Shown here: piece after piece, positions 54,128 through 62,221 of the stretch | Layout of the letters: every line of letters starts with the position of its first letter | Position numbering within the stretch: position 1 is the first letter of the stretch | Source of the DNA: an uncultured Tateyamaria sp. | GTDB lineage: Bacteria > Pseudomonadota > Alphaproteobacteria > Rhodobacterales > Rhodobacteraceae | NCBI RefSeq assembly: GCF_947503415.1 | Contig: NZ_CANNDS010000001.1 | Location: forward strand, 1,708,501-1,772,500 | Direction of reading: 5' to 3' | DNA length: 64,000 nucleotides | Notes under the pieces: model-generated | Databases searched by the model: none | Told to the model about the DNA's origin: nothing | Seen by the model: only the letters and a program-made list of their open reading frames with translations | Position numbers and translations under genes: made by a program

Positions 54128-55243
54128 TTACATCCACCGGCGCGGATCAGTAGCCTGTCCAGTGCGCGCACTTTCCTGTGCTGCGATGCCCATCGCCACA
54201 GCTGCCCACCCATCTCCTAGCGTCACCTCGGGAGTGCCTTGACCGCGCACCACCGACACGAATTTCTGATGTTGGTAAAACGTCGAACCGTTATGATCGC
54301 CTGCTTCAAGCAGTGTCGGATCAACCGGGATGTTGTGCACCTCCGGTCCCTGAGGTTTGCGTGGGGAGGTTACCAGCTTGGCAATCGGAGCGGGCCCCAG
54401 ATGTTCCGGCCAGAAGCGACCGGGACCTGGCACAAAGGCTTCGATCTTGCCGGTAGGGCCGACGGCAGACAGTTCCTCCTGATAGGCTGAGCCTTCGGCG
54501 AACATGCACAGCTCCAGCATAGCCCGCGTGCCGTTGTCGAAGTCCACAAGTGCAAAGCCGCTGTCGATGATGTCAGGCACTTCGCCTGCGTAATTTTCGT
54601 TCAGGTGGTTCACGGCCTGCGAGGCCGACGCCATCACCCGCACAGGTTCCGCACCCATTGCAAGCCGCATCAGGTCGAAGAAATGGCAGCACTTTTCGAC
54701 GAATGTGCCGCCCGTGTAGCGGTTGAACCGGTTCCAGTCGCCCACCTTTTCGAGGAAGGGGAAGCGGTGTTCGCGGATGCTGAGTTGCTTGATGCCGCCC
54801 GTGGCCGCATTGGCCTTGGTCAGAAATTCAGAGATCACCGGCATGTACCGGTATTCCATCGCCACCCAAATGGGCGCCGGGTAGGTGTCGCGGAACGCCG
54901 CCAGCTTGGCTGCATCCTGCGGGTCGGTGAACAGCGGCTTTTCGACCAGTAGGGGCAGGGGGCGTATTGCTGCGATCTGCTCCATTTGTGCCGCGTGACA
55001 GAAATTCGGGCTGACGATCAGCAGGCAGTCCAACTCTTCCACCGCCAGCAACTCTGTCACCGATCCGACCCGTTTGGCCGTGGGGGCAATTGCGTTCGAC
55101 AAGGCGGCCATTCCGTCATCGGGTTCAAAGAACGCGGCCACGCTCGCCTGCGGCAAGAGCGCGATATTGCGCATGTGTTCCTGCCCCATCATCCCGCATC
55201 CGATGATGCCATAGCGTACCTGTTCCAAGCGGCTTTCCTTCAC
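54128..55243 (-). CDS. Gfo/Idh/MocA-family NAD(P)-dependent enzyme
   Basis: A 371-residue protein with an N-terminal Rossmann motif (YGIIGCGMMGQEHMRN), the family catalytic EKP at residues 101-103, and GGTFVEKCCHFFDLMRLAMG with H187 and D190. Family members oxidise sugars or, in GH109, GH179 and GH188, break glycosidic bonds with bound NAD. Next to an SmoC-like cluster, it is a candidate for the NAD-dependent sulfoquinovosidase (GH188) step or for a sugar dehydrogenase; no GH31 sulfoquinovosidase is seen. That reading is inference. It overlaps the GntR gene by four bases. Confidence 0.9.
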   Translation of the reverse strand: MKESRLEQVRYGIIGCGMMGQEHMRNIALLPQASVAAFFEPDDGMAALSNAIAPTAKRVGSVTELLAVEELDCLLIVSPNFCHAAQMEQIAAIRPLPLLVEKPLFTDPQDAAKLAAFRDTYPAPIWVAMEYRYMPVISEFLTKANAATGGIKQLSIREHRFPFLEKVGDWNRFNRYTGGTFVEKCCHFFDLMRLAMGAEPVRVMASASQAVNHLNENYAGEVPDIIDSGFALVDFDNGTRAMLELCMFAEGSAYQEELSAVGPTGKIEAFVPGPGRFWPEHLGPAPIAKLVTSPRKPQGPEVHNIPVDPTLLEAGDHNGSTFYQHQKFVSVVRGQGTPEVTLGDGWAAVAMGIAAQESARTGQATDPRRWM

Positions 55244-55950
55244 TTCATTCGTTGCACATAGACAGCCCGGTCGGGGTCATACCATGTGCGGGAAAATTCA
55301 ATGGGGGCCGCAGCATCGGCCCAGCTGAGGCGTTCGATATACCCAACAGTGTCGCCGGGGCGCGGGGCGTAGGCATCAGGCGCCCAGTCCGGTACGGCAC
55401 CAAGCGATACCCGGTCTTCGGCCCGCTGGATCCACAGGCCCAGTTCCTTGCGATAGGTGGCATAGAGGGATTCGGACATGGTTGTCTCAGAGACGATTCC
55501 CGCATCTGCATCCAGCCAAATCTCTTCCACACCGATGATTGTGTCATTCAGTGACCGCAACCGGCGGATGCGTGTGGCCTGTGCTGAAGTGCCGAATTCG
55601 GGCAGGTCAGCGGGCTTGTCCATGAGGTCCACAGACAGAACACGTGCCCGCGGCAACCCGCCTCCCTCCAGCAATTCTAGCCGGAACATCGCATAGACAG
55701 TGCCGGTATCGCCCCCGGCCCGGATATAGTTGCCGGAGCCTTGCACGCTCTCCACCAACCCCTTGTCGCCCATATCCCGCAGGGCCTTGCGCAACGTGCC
55801 GACGCTCACACCCAACTCTGTCGCCATGTCCCGCTCGGGCGGCAAGCGTTCCCCATCCATAAGCCGCCCCGACACGATGTCACGGGTCAGCAATTCGGCG
55901 ATCTGCACGTAGATGGGCAGCGCATGTGGGGAGTGTCGAGCGGTGGTCAC
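55240..55950 (-). CDS. GntR/HutC-family regulator (UTRA domain)
   Basis: A 236-residue regulator with a GTG start. N-terminal winged helix: IAELLTRDIVSGRLMDGERLPPERDMATELGVSVGTLRKALRDMGDKGLVESVQGSGNYI. The UTRA ligand domain follows (RIRRLRSLNDTIIGVEEIWLDADAGI; YATYRKELGLWIQRAEDRVSLG). It is divergent from the monooxygenase operon, 100 bases apart, and probably regulates both sides; the ligand is presumably a sugar or sulfo-sugar. Confidence 0.93.
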   Translation of the reverse strand: MTTARHSPHALPIYVQIAELLTRDIVSGRLMDGERLPPERDMATELGVSVGTLRKALRDMGDKGLVESVQGSGNYIRAGGDTGTVYAMFRLELLEGGGLPRARVLSVDLMDKPADLPEFGTSAQATRIRRLRSLNDTIIGVEEIWLDADAGIVSETTMSESLYATYRKELGLWIQRAEDRVSLGAVPDWAPDAYAPRPGDTVGYIERLSWADAAAPIEFSRTWYDPDRAVYVQRMK

Positions 55951-55989
55951 GTGACGTTAAAACGAGCGTATGTGGAAATTGATACACCA

Positions 55990-56003
55990 TTGATCTACAT
56001 CAA
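55990..56003. promoter_or_regulatory. Perfect FNR/FnrL-type box
   Basis: TTGATCTACATCAA fits TTGAT-N4-ATCAA exactly, within the longer repeat CATTGAT-CTAC-ATCAATG at 55988-56005. It is 47 bases from the monooxygenase start and 39 from the GntR start, suggesting oxygen-dependent control, or a GntR site that happens to match. Confidence 0.65.
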
Positions 56004-56050
56004 TGACAGTGTTACGCAAGTGCCAAGTTAAAGCCATTGAAAGACCAAAG

Positions 56051-57205
56051 ATGACCATCGTCCCCATCACATCCCCAGATCTCGATGCGGCCGAAGTGTC
56101 CTGGTTCTCGGCGTTGTGCTCGGATGACTACCAATTCCTCGGCGTGCCCGATGGCGATCTGCGGTCAAGCTGGGCGCACTGCTCCGACATCGTGAAAGAG
56201 GCTGAGGCACAGGGCTTTCGCAACATTCTCTGCCCCTCGTCCTATCAGGTTGGCCAAGACACATTGTCCTTTGTCGCGGGCTGCGCGCCCATCACGGACA
56301 AGATCAACCTGCTGGCCGCCGTGCGGTGTGGAGAGATGCAACCGATCATGCTCGCCCGCACCATCGCCACGCTGGATCATATGCTTGAGGGGCGGCTGAC
56401 GGTGAACATCATCTCGTCCGATTTCCCCGGAGAGAAAGCTGACAGCAACTACCGCTATCAACGCTCGCGTGAAGTGGTCGAAATCCTGAAACAGGCATGG
56501 ACGCGGGACGAGATCAATTACGAAGGCGAGGTCTACAACTTCAAAGGCCTCACCACCGATCCCGTTCGCCCTTACCAGACAGGCGGGCCGCTTCTGTATT
56601 TCGGTGGCTACAGCCCATCGGCACTGGAGTTGTGCGGCCAACACTGTGACGTTTACCTGATGTGGCCCGAACCGCAGGAAAATCTGGCAGGGCGCATGCG
56701 CGATGTGCACGCCGTGGCCGAGAAATACGACCGCACATTGGATTACGGGCTGCGCGTGCACACGATTGTGCGGGACACCGAGGCCGAAGCCCGCGAATAC
56801 GCCGACTACATCGTGTCGAAGCTCGACGACGAATACGGCCAACTCATCCGCGACCGGGCGCTCGACTCAACGTCGCTGGGCGTCGCCCATCAGGCGAAAG
56901 CCCGCGAACTGGCAGACAAGTTTGGCTATGTCGAACCGAACCTCTGGACGGGCGTAGGCCGGGCGCGGTCAGGCTGCGGTGCGGCGCTTGTCGGCTCCAC
57001 CGATCAGGTGATGAGCAAGATCGAAGAGTACCAGAAAATGGGCATCCGCGCCTTCATCTTCTCGGGCTACCCGCATCTGGACGAAGCAAAACATTTCGGC
57101 GCGCGCGTCATGCCGCACTTGAAAACCTGCTCACTGCCCCATGCTTATGGGCGGGTGCCCGCCGTGGCACCCGCAACCCCACTCGCCGCAGGAGAGCGCC
57201 GCTAA
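56051..57205 (+). CDS. smoC: FMNH2-dependent sulfonate monooxygenase (SsuD/SmoC-like)
   Basis: A 384-residue bacterial-luciferase-like monooxygenase. Segments GLRVHTIVR, NLWTGVGRARSGCGAALVG and FIFSGYPHLDEA align with SsuD; W205, R235, H237, R306, Y340 and H342 correspond to the SsuD sulfonate and oxygen-site residues W196, R226, H228, R297, Y331 and H333. It would desulfonate a sulfonated substrate with FMNH2 and O2, giving an aldehyde and sulfite. Coupled to an AKR and a flavin reductase, it looks like SmoC, the 6-deoxy-6-sulfoglucose (sulfoquinovose) monooxygenase; alkanesulfonates are the alternative. ATG 56051 is chosen; an extension to 56003 overlaps the FNR box. Confidence 0.85.
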   Translation: MTIVPITSPDLDAAEVSWFSALCSDDYQFLGVPDGDLRSSWAHCSDIVKEAEAQGFRNILCPSSYQVGQDTLSFVAGCAPITDKINLLAAVRCGEMQPIMLARTIATLDHMLEGRLTVNIISSDFPGEKADSNYRYQRSREVVEILKQAWTRDEINYEGEVYNFKGLTTDPVRPYQTGGPLLYFGGYSPSALELCGQHCDVYLMWPEPQENLAGRMRDVHAVAEKYDRTLDYGLRVHTIVRDTEAEAREYADYIVSKLDDEYGQLIRDRALDSTSLGVAHQAKARELADKFGYVEPNLWTGVGRARSGCGAALVGSTDQVMSKIEEYQKMGIRAFIFSGYPHLDEAKHFGARVMPHLKTCSLPHAYGRVPAVAPATPLAAGERR

Positions 57206-58095
57206 TGGACCGCGTCCAACTATCCGATACCCTGAACTTCTCGCGCATCGTCTATGGTATGTGGCGTCTGGCCGATGACGCAGACACATCCACCGCGCAT
57301 GTGCAGGCCAAGATCCACGCATGTCTGGACCAAGGCATCACCACCTTTGATCAGGCCGACATCTACGGCGGCTATGTCGCCGAGGCGGTGCTGGGCGAAG
57401 CGCTCAAGGCTGATACAGGCCTGCGCTCCAAGATGGAGATCGTGACCAAGTGCGATATCGTGGCCCCCGTTGGTCGTTACGAAAGCGCGCCAGTCAAGTA
57501 TTACGACACCAGCCGCGCCCACATCATGCAGAGCATCGAAAACTCGCTACGCGATATGGCGATTGATCATATCGACCTTTTGCTGATCCATCGCCCGGAC
57601 CCGTTCATGGATCACAATGAAACGGGGGCCGCACTGGACGAGGCCGTGCAGTCAGGAAAAGTCGGCGCCGTTGGTGTGTCCAACTTTCGGCCCTGGGACT
57701 GGAAACTGCTGCAATCCGGTATGAAAACGCAACTGGTCACCAATCAGATCGAAATCAGCCTCAGTGAAATCAGCCCTTTTACAAATGGCGATTTGGCCTT
57801 CCACCAGCAACACGGGCAGCCGCTCATGGCGTGGTCGCCTTTGGGTGGTGGCAACCTCATGTTTGGTGGTGGGCCTTTGCAGACCTTGATGGTTGAATTG
57901 GCAAATGAACACGGCGTGGACCGCGCCGCTATCGCGACTGCCTTTTTGTTGGCACATCCTGCGCGTATCATTCCGGTCATGGGAACAAACAATCTCGACC
58001 GTATCAAAAATATCGGGGATGCCACGAAGGTGTCGCTCGACCGACCCACATGGTTCCGTCTTTACGAGGCGGCGCTTGGACACGAGGTGGCTTGA
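57205..58095 (+). CDS. smoB: Aldo/keto reductase, SmoB-like
   Basis: A 296-residue aldo/keto reductase. The tetrad is read as D49 and Y54 in FDQADIYGGY, K82 in VTKCDI and H129 in LLLIHRPDP. The end has the usual cofactor stretch (IIPVMGTNNLDRIKN). In sulfo-SMO clusters the AKR SmoB reduces the 6-oxo-glucose left by desulfonation to glucose; this gene has the matching position. Its start shares a base with the monooxygenase stop (TAATG), and its stop shares one with the flavin reductase start. Confidence 0.87.
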   Translation: MDRVQLSDTLNFSRIVYGMWRLADDADTSTAHVQAKIHACLDQGITTFDQADIYGGYVAEAVLGEALKADTGLRSKMEIVTKCDIVAPVGRYESAPVKYYDTSRAHIMQSIENSLRDMAIDHIDLLLIHRPDPFMDHNETGAALDEAVQSGKVGAVGVSNFRPWDWKLLQSGMKTQLVTNQIEISLSEISPFTNGDLAFHQQHGQPLMAWSPLGGGNLMFGGGPLQTLMVELANEHGVDRAAIATAFLLAHPARIIPVMGTNNLDRIKNIGDATKVSLDRPTWFRLYEAALGHEVA

Positions 58096-58604
58096 TGATT
58101 ATGCAAAGCCCGAACCAACCTACAACATTTACCCCCGACGCAGACAGCAGCCGCCAATTGCGCGACGCGTTCGGAAAATTTGCCACCGGTGTCACGGTGA
58201 TCACAGCCCCCAGCGCTGACGGCCCTGTCGCCATCGTTGCAAACAGCTTTTCGTCGGTATCGCTCGACCCGGCCCTGGTGCTGTGGTCCGTCGACCGGGC
58301 CGCGCGGCGCTTTCCGTATTTTGAAATGGCCGATCACTACGCCATCCACGTGCTGGCCGCCGAACAGCACGACGTCTGCAAGCTGGCCGCACGTGACGCG
58401 CATATGCTGCACGACCACGCCCATCACCTTAACGCTGATGGAGTTCCTCTGATTGATCATTGCCTTGCGCGCTTCGAATGTCGCAGGGTGGCGGCACATG
58501 ACGCGGGTGACCACGTCATTGTCGTGGGCCAGGTCCAGCGCACCGAAATGCGTGATGGCCAGCCGCTGACCTTCTTCGCCGGCCAGTTCGGCAGCGTCGA
58601 CTAA
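58095..58604 (+). CDS. smoA: Flavin reductase-like domain protein, SmoA-like
   Basis: A 169-residue flavin reductase of the FMN-binding split-barrel type (LRDAFGKFATGVTVITAPSADG; ANSFSSVSLDPALVLWSVDR; FAVNVLA-like HYAIHVLAAEQ). It supplies FMNH2 to the monooxygenase two genes upstream. Start ATG 58095 overlaps the AKR stop by one base (TGATG). Confidence 0.88.
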   Translation: MIMQSPNQPTTFTPDADSSRQLRDAFGKFATGVTVITAPSADGPVAIVANSFSSVSLDPALVLWSVDRAARRFPYFEMADHYAIHVLAAEQHDVCKLAARDAHMLHDHAHHLNADGVPLIDHCLARFECRRVAAHDAGDHVIVVGQVQRTEMRDGQPLTFFAGQFGSVD

Positions 58605-58692
58605 CGACGTCAAGACCCGCCCGCGGGGTTAAAGCGGAAAATGGGCCACGGTGGGACGAACCGCCGGGCGACCGCAAAGGGAGGGCCCGTTC

Positions 58693-59277
58693 ATGGGTCT
58701 ATTACTGACGGTGCTTGCACCGCTCAGCTGGGTGAATGGCACCCTGCTCAAGATCGGGCGTGCCATCGGCATCGTGGCCATTGCCGCCATGGTCATTGCG
58801 ATCCTGATTCAGGTCGTCGCCCGATATCTGTTCAACAACGCTCTTCCCTGGCCGGACGAGGCTGCGCGGTTCTGCATGTTATGGATGACCGGTCTGATGG
58901 CCCCCACGGCGTTCCGGCGCGGCGGGTTTGTTGCCCTCGACATGATCTCTGGCGTGCTGCCCAAGGCAGTCGCTGCACTCCTGGGTCTGGTCCTTCTGCT
59001 CATTTCGATCTCGATCCTGTTGGTCGCCCTGCCCATTGGTATTTCCGAGGTGACTGGCTTCGGTGGCCGCTTTGCCACAGCGTCGCTTTACCTGCCCACA
59101 TTCGATGGTTGGTTCCGTGTGCCGCGCAGCTGGATGATGCTGTCGTTGCTGGTGGGTGTGGTCCTTCTGCTTATGGTCAATGTCGAACTGATCCTGCGCA
59201 AGCTGGTGGAGTTGATGGGCGGCGGTGACCAACTGCCGGACCTTGATCTTGGCGACATGGCTGCGGGGAGCGAATGA
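58693..59277 (+). CDS. dctQ: TRAP transporter small permease (DctQ)
   Basis: A 194-residue membrane protein with four hydrophobic helices; DctQ signatures include VVARYLFNNALPWPDEAARFCMLWM and RRGGFVALDMI. ATG 58693 follows AAAGGGAGG. It lies 88 bases after smoA on the same strand and is one base from dctM. In a TRAP system it joins the large subunit to drive sodium- or proton-coupled uptake of a carboxylate, sulfonate or similar acid. Confidence 0.9.
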   Translation: MGLLLTVLAPLSWVNGTLLKIGRAIGIVAIAAMVIAILIQVVARYLFNNALPWPDEAARFCMLWMTGLMAPTAFRRGGFVALDMISGVLPKAVAALLGLVLLLISISILLVALPIGISEVTGFGGRFATASLYLPTFDGWFRVPRSWMMLSLLVGVVLLLMVNVELILRKLVELMGGGDQLPDLDLGDMAAGSE

Positions 59278-59278
59278 T

Positions 59279-60751
59279 ATGCTGATCTGGTTCCTTCCGC
59301 TATTTCTGCTGTTCCTGATGATCGGCCTGCCGGTGTTCTTTGGCCTGCTCGCGGCGCCTGGCATTCTGCTGTACCTGAACGGGCAGGAGCGCGACATCAC
59401 GCTGCTTTATCGCAACGTCTACAACGGCATGGACAGCTTCCCATTGATGGCGATCCCGTTCTTCATGCTGGCAGGCGAATTGATGAACAAGGGCGGGATC
59501 ACGATCCGGCTTGTGCAATTCTCCCAAGCCCTCATGGGCCACCTGCGCGGTGGTCTGGCCCAAGTGAATGTCCTGTCATCGATCCTCTTCGCGGGCCTGT
59601 CTGGCTCTGCCGTGGCCGACACCTCCGCGCTGGGCTCCATGCTGGTCCCCGCGATGGAGAAAGAAGGCTACACACGCCGCTACGCCGCCGCGATCACCGC
59701 AGCCTCGTCGGTTATCGGCCCGATCATCCCGCCCTCGGGCATCATGATCATCTACGCCTATGTCATGGGCGAAAGCGTGGCCGCGCTGTTCCTTGCAGGT
59801 ATCGTACCAGGCATCCTTGTCGGCGTTGGCCTCATGGTGATGATCCGCGTGACTGCAGATCGCTACGACCTGCCCGCCGCAAAACGGGTCGAGTTCGATG
59901 GTGTGGAACTGGGCGCTTTGGAAAAATGGGTGAGCTTCGCGCTTGCCCGGCTGAACATTGGGCTCCTGTTCTGGGTCATCGCGCCCCTGCCAGAAACCAC
60001 GGGCTTGCTGACATGGGTCACATTCTTTGCCGCCATTCTCGTCGCCCACGCGCTGATGCTGGCCCTGCGCACGCAAGTCAGCAGTGAATTCCGCACAATC
60101 TGCAAACGCGCCATCGTGCCGCTGCAAACGCCCGTCCTGATCTTGGGCGGTATCTTGGGCGGTGTCTTTACACCAACCGAAGCCGCAGCAGTCGCCGTGG
60201 CCTACGCCGTGTTCGTCGCCTTCTTCGTCCTGCGCACCATGTCGCTTAAGGACCTGCCCGACATCCTCAGCCGCGCGGGCCTCACCTCTGCCGTGGTCCT
60301 GCTGCTGGTCGGCGCAGCGCTCGCGTTCAAAACGGTCGTCTCGCTCAGCTACGCCCCGCAAATCCTCGCGGACTTCATCCTGACACTGTCGGAAAACCCG
60401 CTGGTCCTGCTGTTCCTGATCAACCTGCTGCTGTTCATTGTCGGCATGTTCCTCGACGCAGGCCCGGCGATCATCATCCTCGGGCCCATCCTCGGTCCCA
60501 TCTTCGTCGACCTCGGCGTCGACCCGATTCACTTCGCGATCATCATGAGCGTGAACCTGACCGTGGGGTTGGCCACGCCGCCCATGGGCCTTGTGCTGTT
60601 CGTCGCCGCCGCCGTCAGCCGCGAGAAGGTGGAAACCATCGCCAAGGCAATCCTGCCCTTCCTCGCCATCGAGATCGCGGTGATCTTCCTGATCACCTAC
60701 GTGCCCGCCATTTCCATGACCATTCCCCGTCTCACGGGGTTTGCCAACTAA
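59279..60751 (+). CDS. dctM: TRAP transporter large permease (DctM)
   Basis: A 490-residue permease with about 12 hydrophobic segments. Family text includes GLPVFFGLLAAPGILLYL, DSFPLMAIPFFMLAGELMNKGG, LFAGLSGSAVADTSALGSML, GPIIPPSGIMIIYAY and LLFIVGMFLDAGPAIIILGPIL. It is longer than the usual 430 residues because of a middle segment (KRVEFDGVELGALEKW onward). It is one base from dctQ; dctP starts 32 bases further on. Confidence 0.94.
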   Translation: MLIWFLPLFLLFLMIGLPVFFGLLAAPGILLYLNGQERDITLLYRNVYNGMDSFPLMAIPFFMLAGELMNKGGITIRLVQFSQALMGHLRGGLAQVNVLSSILFAGLSGSAVADTSALGSMLVPAMEKEGYTRRYAAAITAASSVIGPIIPPSGIMIIYAYVMGESVAALFLAGIVPGILVGVGLMVMIRVTADRYDLPAAKRVEFDGVELGALEKWVSFALARLNIGLLFWVIAPLPETTGLLTWVTFFAAILVAHALMLALRTQVSSEFRTICKRAIVPLQTPVLILGGILGGVFTPTEAAAVAVAYAVFVAFFVLRTMSLKDLPDILSRAGLTSAVVLLLVGAALAFKTVVSLSYAPQILADFILTLSENPLVLLFLINLLLFIVGMFLDAGPAIIILGPILGPIFVDLGVDPIHFAIIMSVNLTVGLATPPMGLVLFVAAAVSREKVETIAKAILPFLAIEIAVIFLITYVPAISMTIPRLTGFAN

Positions 60752-60783
60752 CTCAGAGCTTTGAACCGGGAGGACCTACCATA

Positions 60784-61842
60784 ATGCTCAAAACAACCCT
60801 CAAAACCCTGACCGCCGCCGCGCTTGTCGCGGGCTCCGCGATAATGGCACAGGCGCAGGACTACACGATCCGCGCCACCGCCAACTCGAACACCAACGAC
60901 GAAGACTATGACGGCCTCGTCGTGTTCAAGAACTACGTCGAAGCGGCCTCCAACGGTGCCATTGAAGTGGAACTCTTCATCGGTACGCAGCTGTGCTCGA
61001 ACGGCGCGGAATGCCTGCAAGGCGTGGCCGACGGCTCAATCGACGTCTACATCTCCACCTCCGGCGGCGCCTCGGGCATCTTCCCCTACGTGCAGGTGCT
61101 CGATCTGCCGTACCTGATGGCCGATGACCGCATCGCGGAACACGTCCTGTCGGGCGACTTCACCCGCACCATGCGCGACATGGCGCTTGAGGATTCCGGT
61201 GGTGCCATCCGCCTGATGACCATCGGTAACACCGGCGGCTGGCGCAACTTTGCCAACACCCAGCGCCGCGTGGCCGAGCCTGCGGACATGGAAGGCCTGA
61301 AAATCCGCACCGTGGTCGCCGACCTGCCGCAGGAGCTTGTAAAAGCCCTGGGCGCGTCGCCCACCCCGATCCCGTGGCCGGAACTCTTCACCTCGTTCCA
61401 GACCGGCGTGGTTGAAGGATCGAAAAACGGTATCACCGACATCATGGGCATGAAATTCCCGGATGCGGGCCTGCAATACGTCACGCTGGACGGCCACGCC
61501 TACATGGGCGCGCTCTGGTGGATGTCGAACGAGAACTTCCTCGCGATGCCCGAAGATATGCGCCGCGTCGTCGTCGATGGCTTCTATGCGCTGCAACAAG
61601 CGACATTCGCCTCGCCCAAGCGCAAGTCGATCCAGGCTTACGAAGAGTTCGTCGCCGGGGGCGGGGATCTCTATGTGCCGACACCTGAGCAAAAGGCAGC
61701 CTTCGCCGAAGCGTCCACACCGGTCTATGACTGGTTCAAGGAGAACGTGGCCCGTGGTCCCGAAATCTTTGACGCGCTGACATCAGCTGTAGCCGCCGCC
61801 GAAGAAGACGTGAATGCGTCCCGCGCGGCTGATCTGAATTGA
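60784..61842 (+). CDS. dctP: TRAP transporter periplasmic binding protein (DctP)
   Basis: A 352-residue exported binding protein. The signal peptide ends AQAQ (MLKTTLKTLTAAALVAGSAI...), followed by DYTIRATANSNTNDEDYDGL and, in the middle, MEGLKIRTVVADLPQELVKALGASPTPIPWPELFTSFQTGVVEGSKNG, the classic DctP region with the ligand-binding Arg. The operon ends at the terminator 61883-61911. Substrate is unproven; position after the smoCBA-like genes suggests sulfoquinovose or its glyceride. Confidence 0.92.
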   Translation: MLKTTLKTLTAAALVAGSAIMAQAQDYTIRATANSNTNDEDYDGLVVFKNYVEAASNGAIEVELFIGTQLCSNGAECLQGVADGSIDVYISTSGGASGIFPYVQVLDLPYLMADDRIAEHVLSGDFTRTMRDMALEDSGGAIRLMTIGNTGGWRNFANTQRRVAEPADMEGLKIRTVVADLPQELVKALGASPTPIPWPELFTSFQTGVVEGSKNGITDIMGMKFPDAGLQYVTLDGHAYMGALWWMSNENFLAMPEDMRRVVVDGFYALQQATFASPKRKSIQAYEEFVAGGGDLYVPTPEQKAAFAEASTPVYDWFKENVARGPEIFDALTSAVAAAEEDVNASRAADLN

Positions 61843-61882
61843 CGTCGGGCGGGCCACAAGTGTCCGCTTGATCAAAATCAAA

Positions 61883-61911
61883 GGCCGCCCTGTGAGGGGC
61901 GGTCTTTTTTT
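61883..61911 (+). terminator. Rho-independent terminator of the TRAP operon
   Basis: A nine-pair stem (GGCCGCCCT with GGGGCGGTC, two G-T pairs) and a GTGA loop are followed by seven T residues at 61905-61911, 40 bases after the dctP stop. Confidence 0.92.
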
Positions 61912-62221
61912 GTATGACTTACGATAAGGCGAGAGTTCACGGGCAAAAAATCTCGGAAACCGCCGCCCGTAAATGCGGGCTTTACCCCATGTGTCGCCGT
62001 TTTCCGCCTAATCGCATATCGTTTTGCAGGGTGCAGAAACATGGAATCGCATTCCAAAGCGCTGTGAGACGATAGCCGTGCAAAGCCTTGATCGTGGCGA
62101 CAGTTCACGACCGAAGCGACAGTGGCGCAAAAGAGCGCGCCAGCCACTCACGGCGACGACTGCACGGGACGCAGTCGTTGGCGGAGGTTTGTGGTTTGTA
62201 CGCTCTGAACCGTAGGAACGA
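61912..62221. other. 310-base intergenic region upstream of araC-type gene
   Basis: No convincing gene. It holds a near-identical 14-base direct repeat GGCGASAGTTCACG (61928-61941 and 62096-62109), a small hairpin GCCCG/CGGGC (61965-61980), and TGGAAT-CGC-ATTCCA (62042-62056). Confidence 0.6.
62042..62057. promoter_or_regulatory. Candidate regulator site upstream of the AraC gene
   Basis: TGGAATCGCATTCCA is a perfect inverted repeat. The ten bases CGCATTCCAA (62048-62057) recur at 63165-63174, upstream of the next gene, which suggests a common binding protein, possibly the AraC regulator between them. Confidence 0.4.

Noticed and set aside
56051-58604. Pyrimidine (Rut) monooxygenase system
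   Set aside because: The luciferase-like protein keeps the SsuD sulfonate-site residues and none of the other Rut genes are near.
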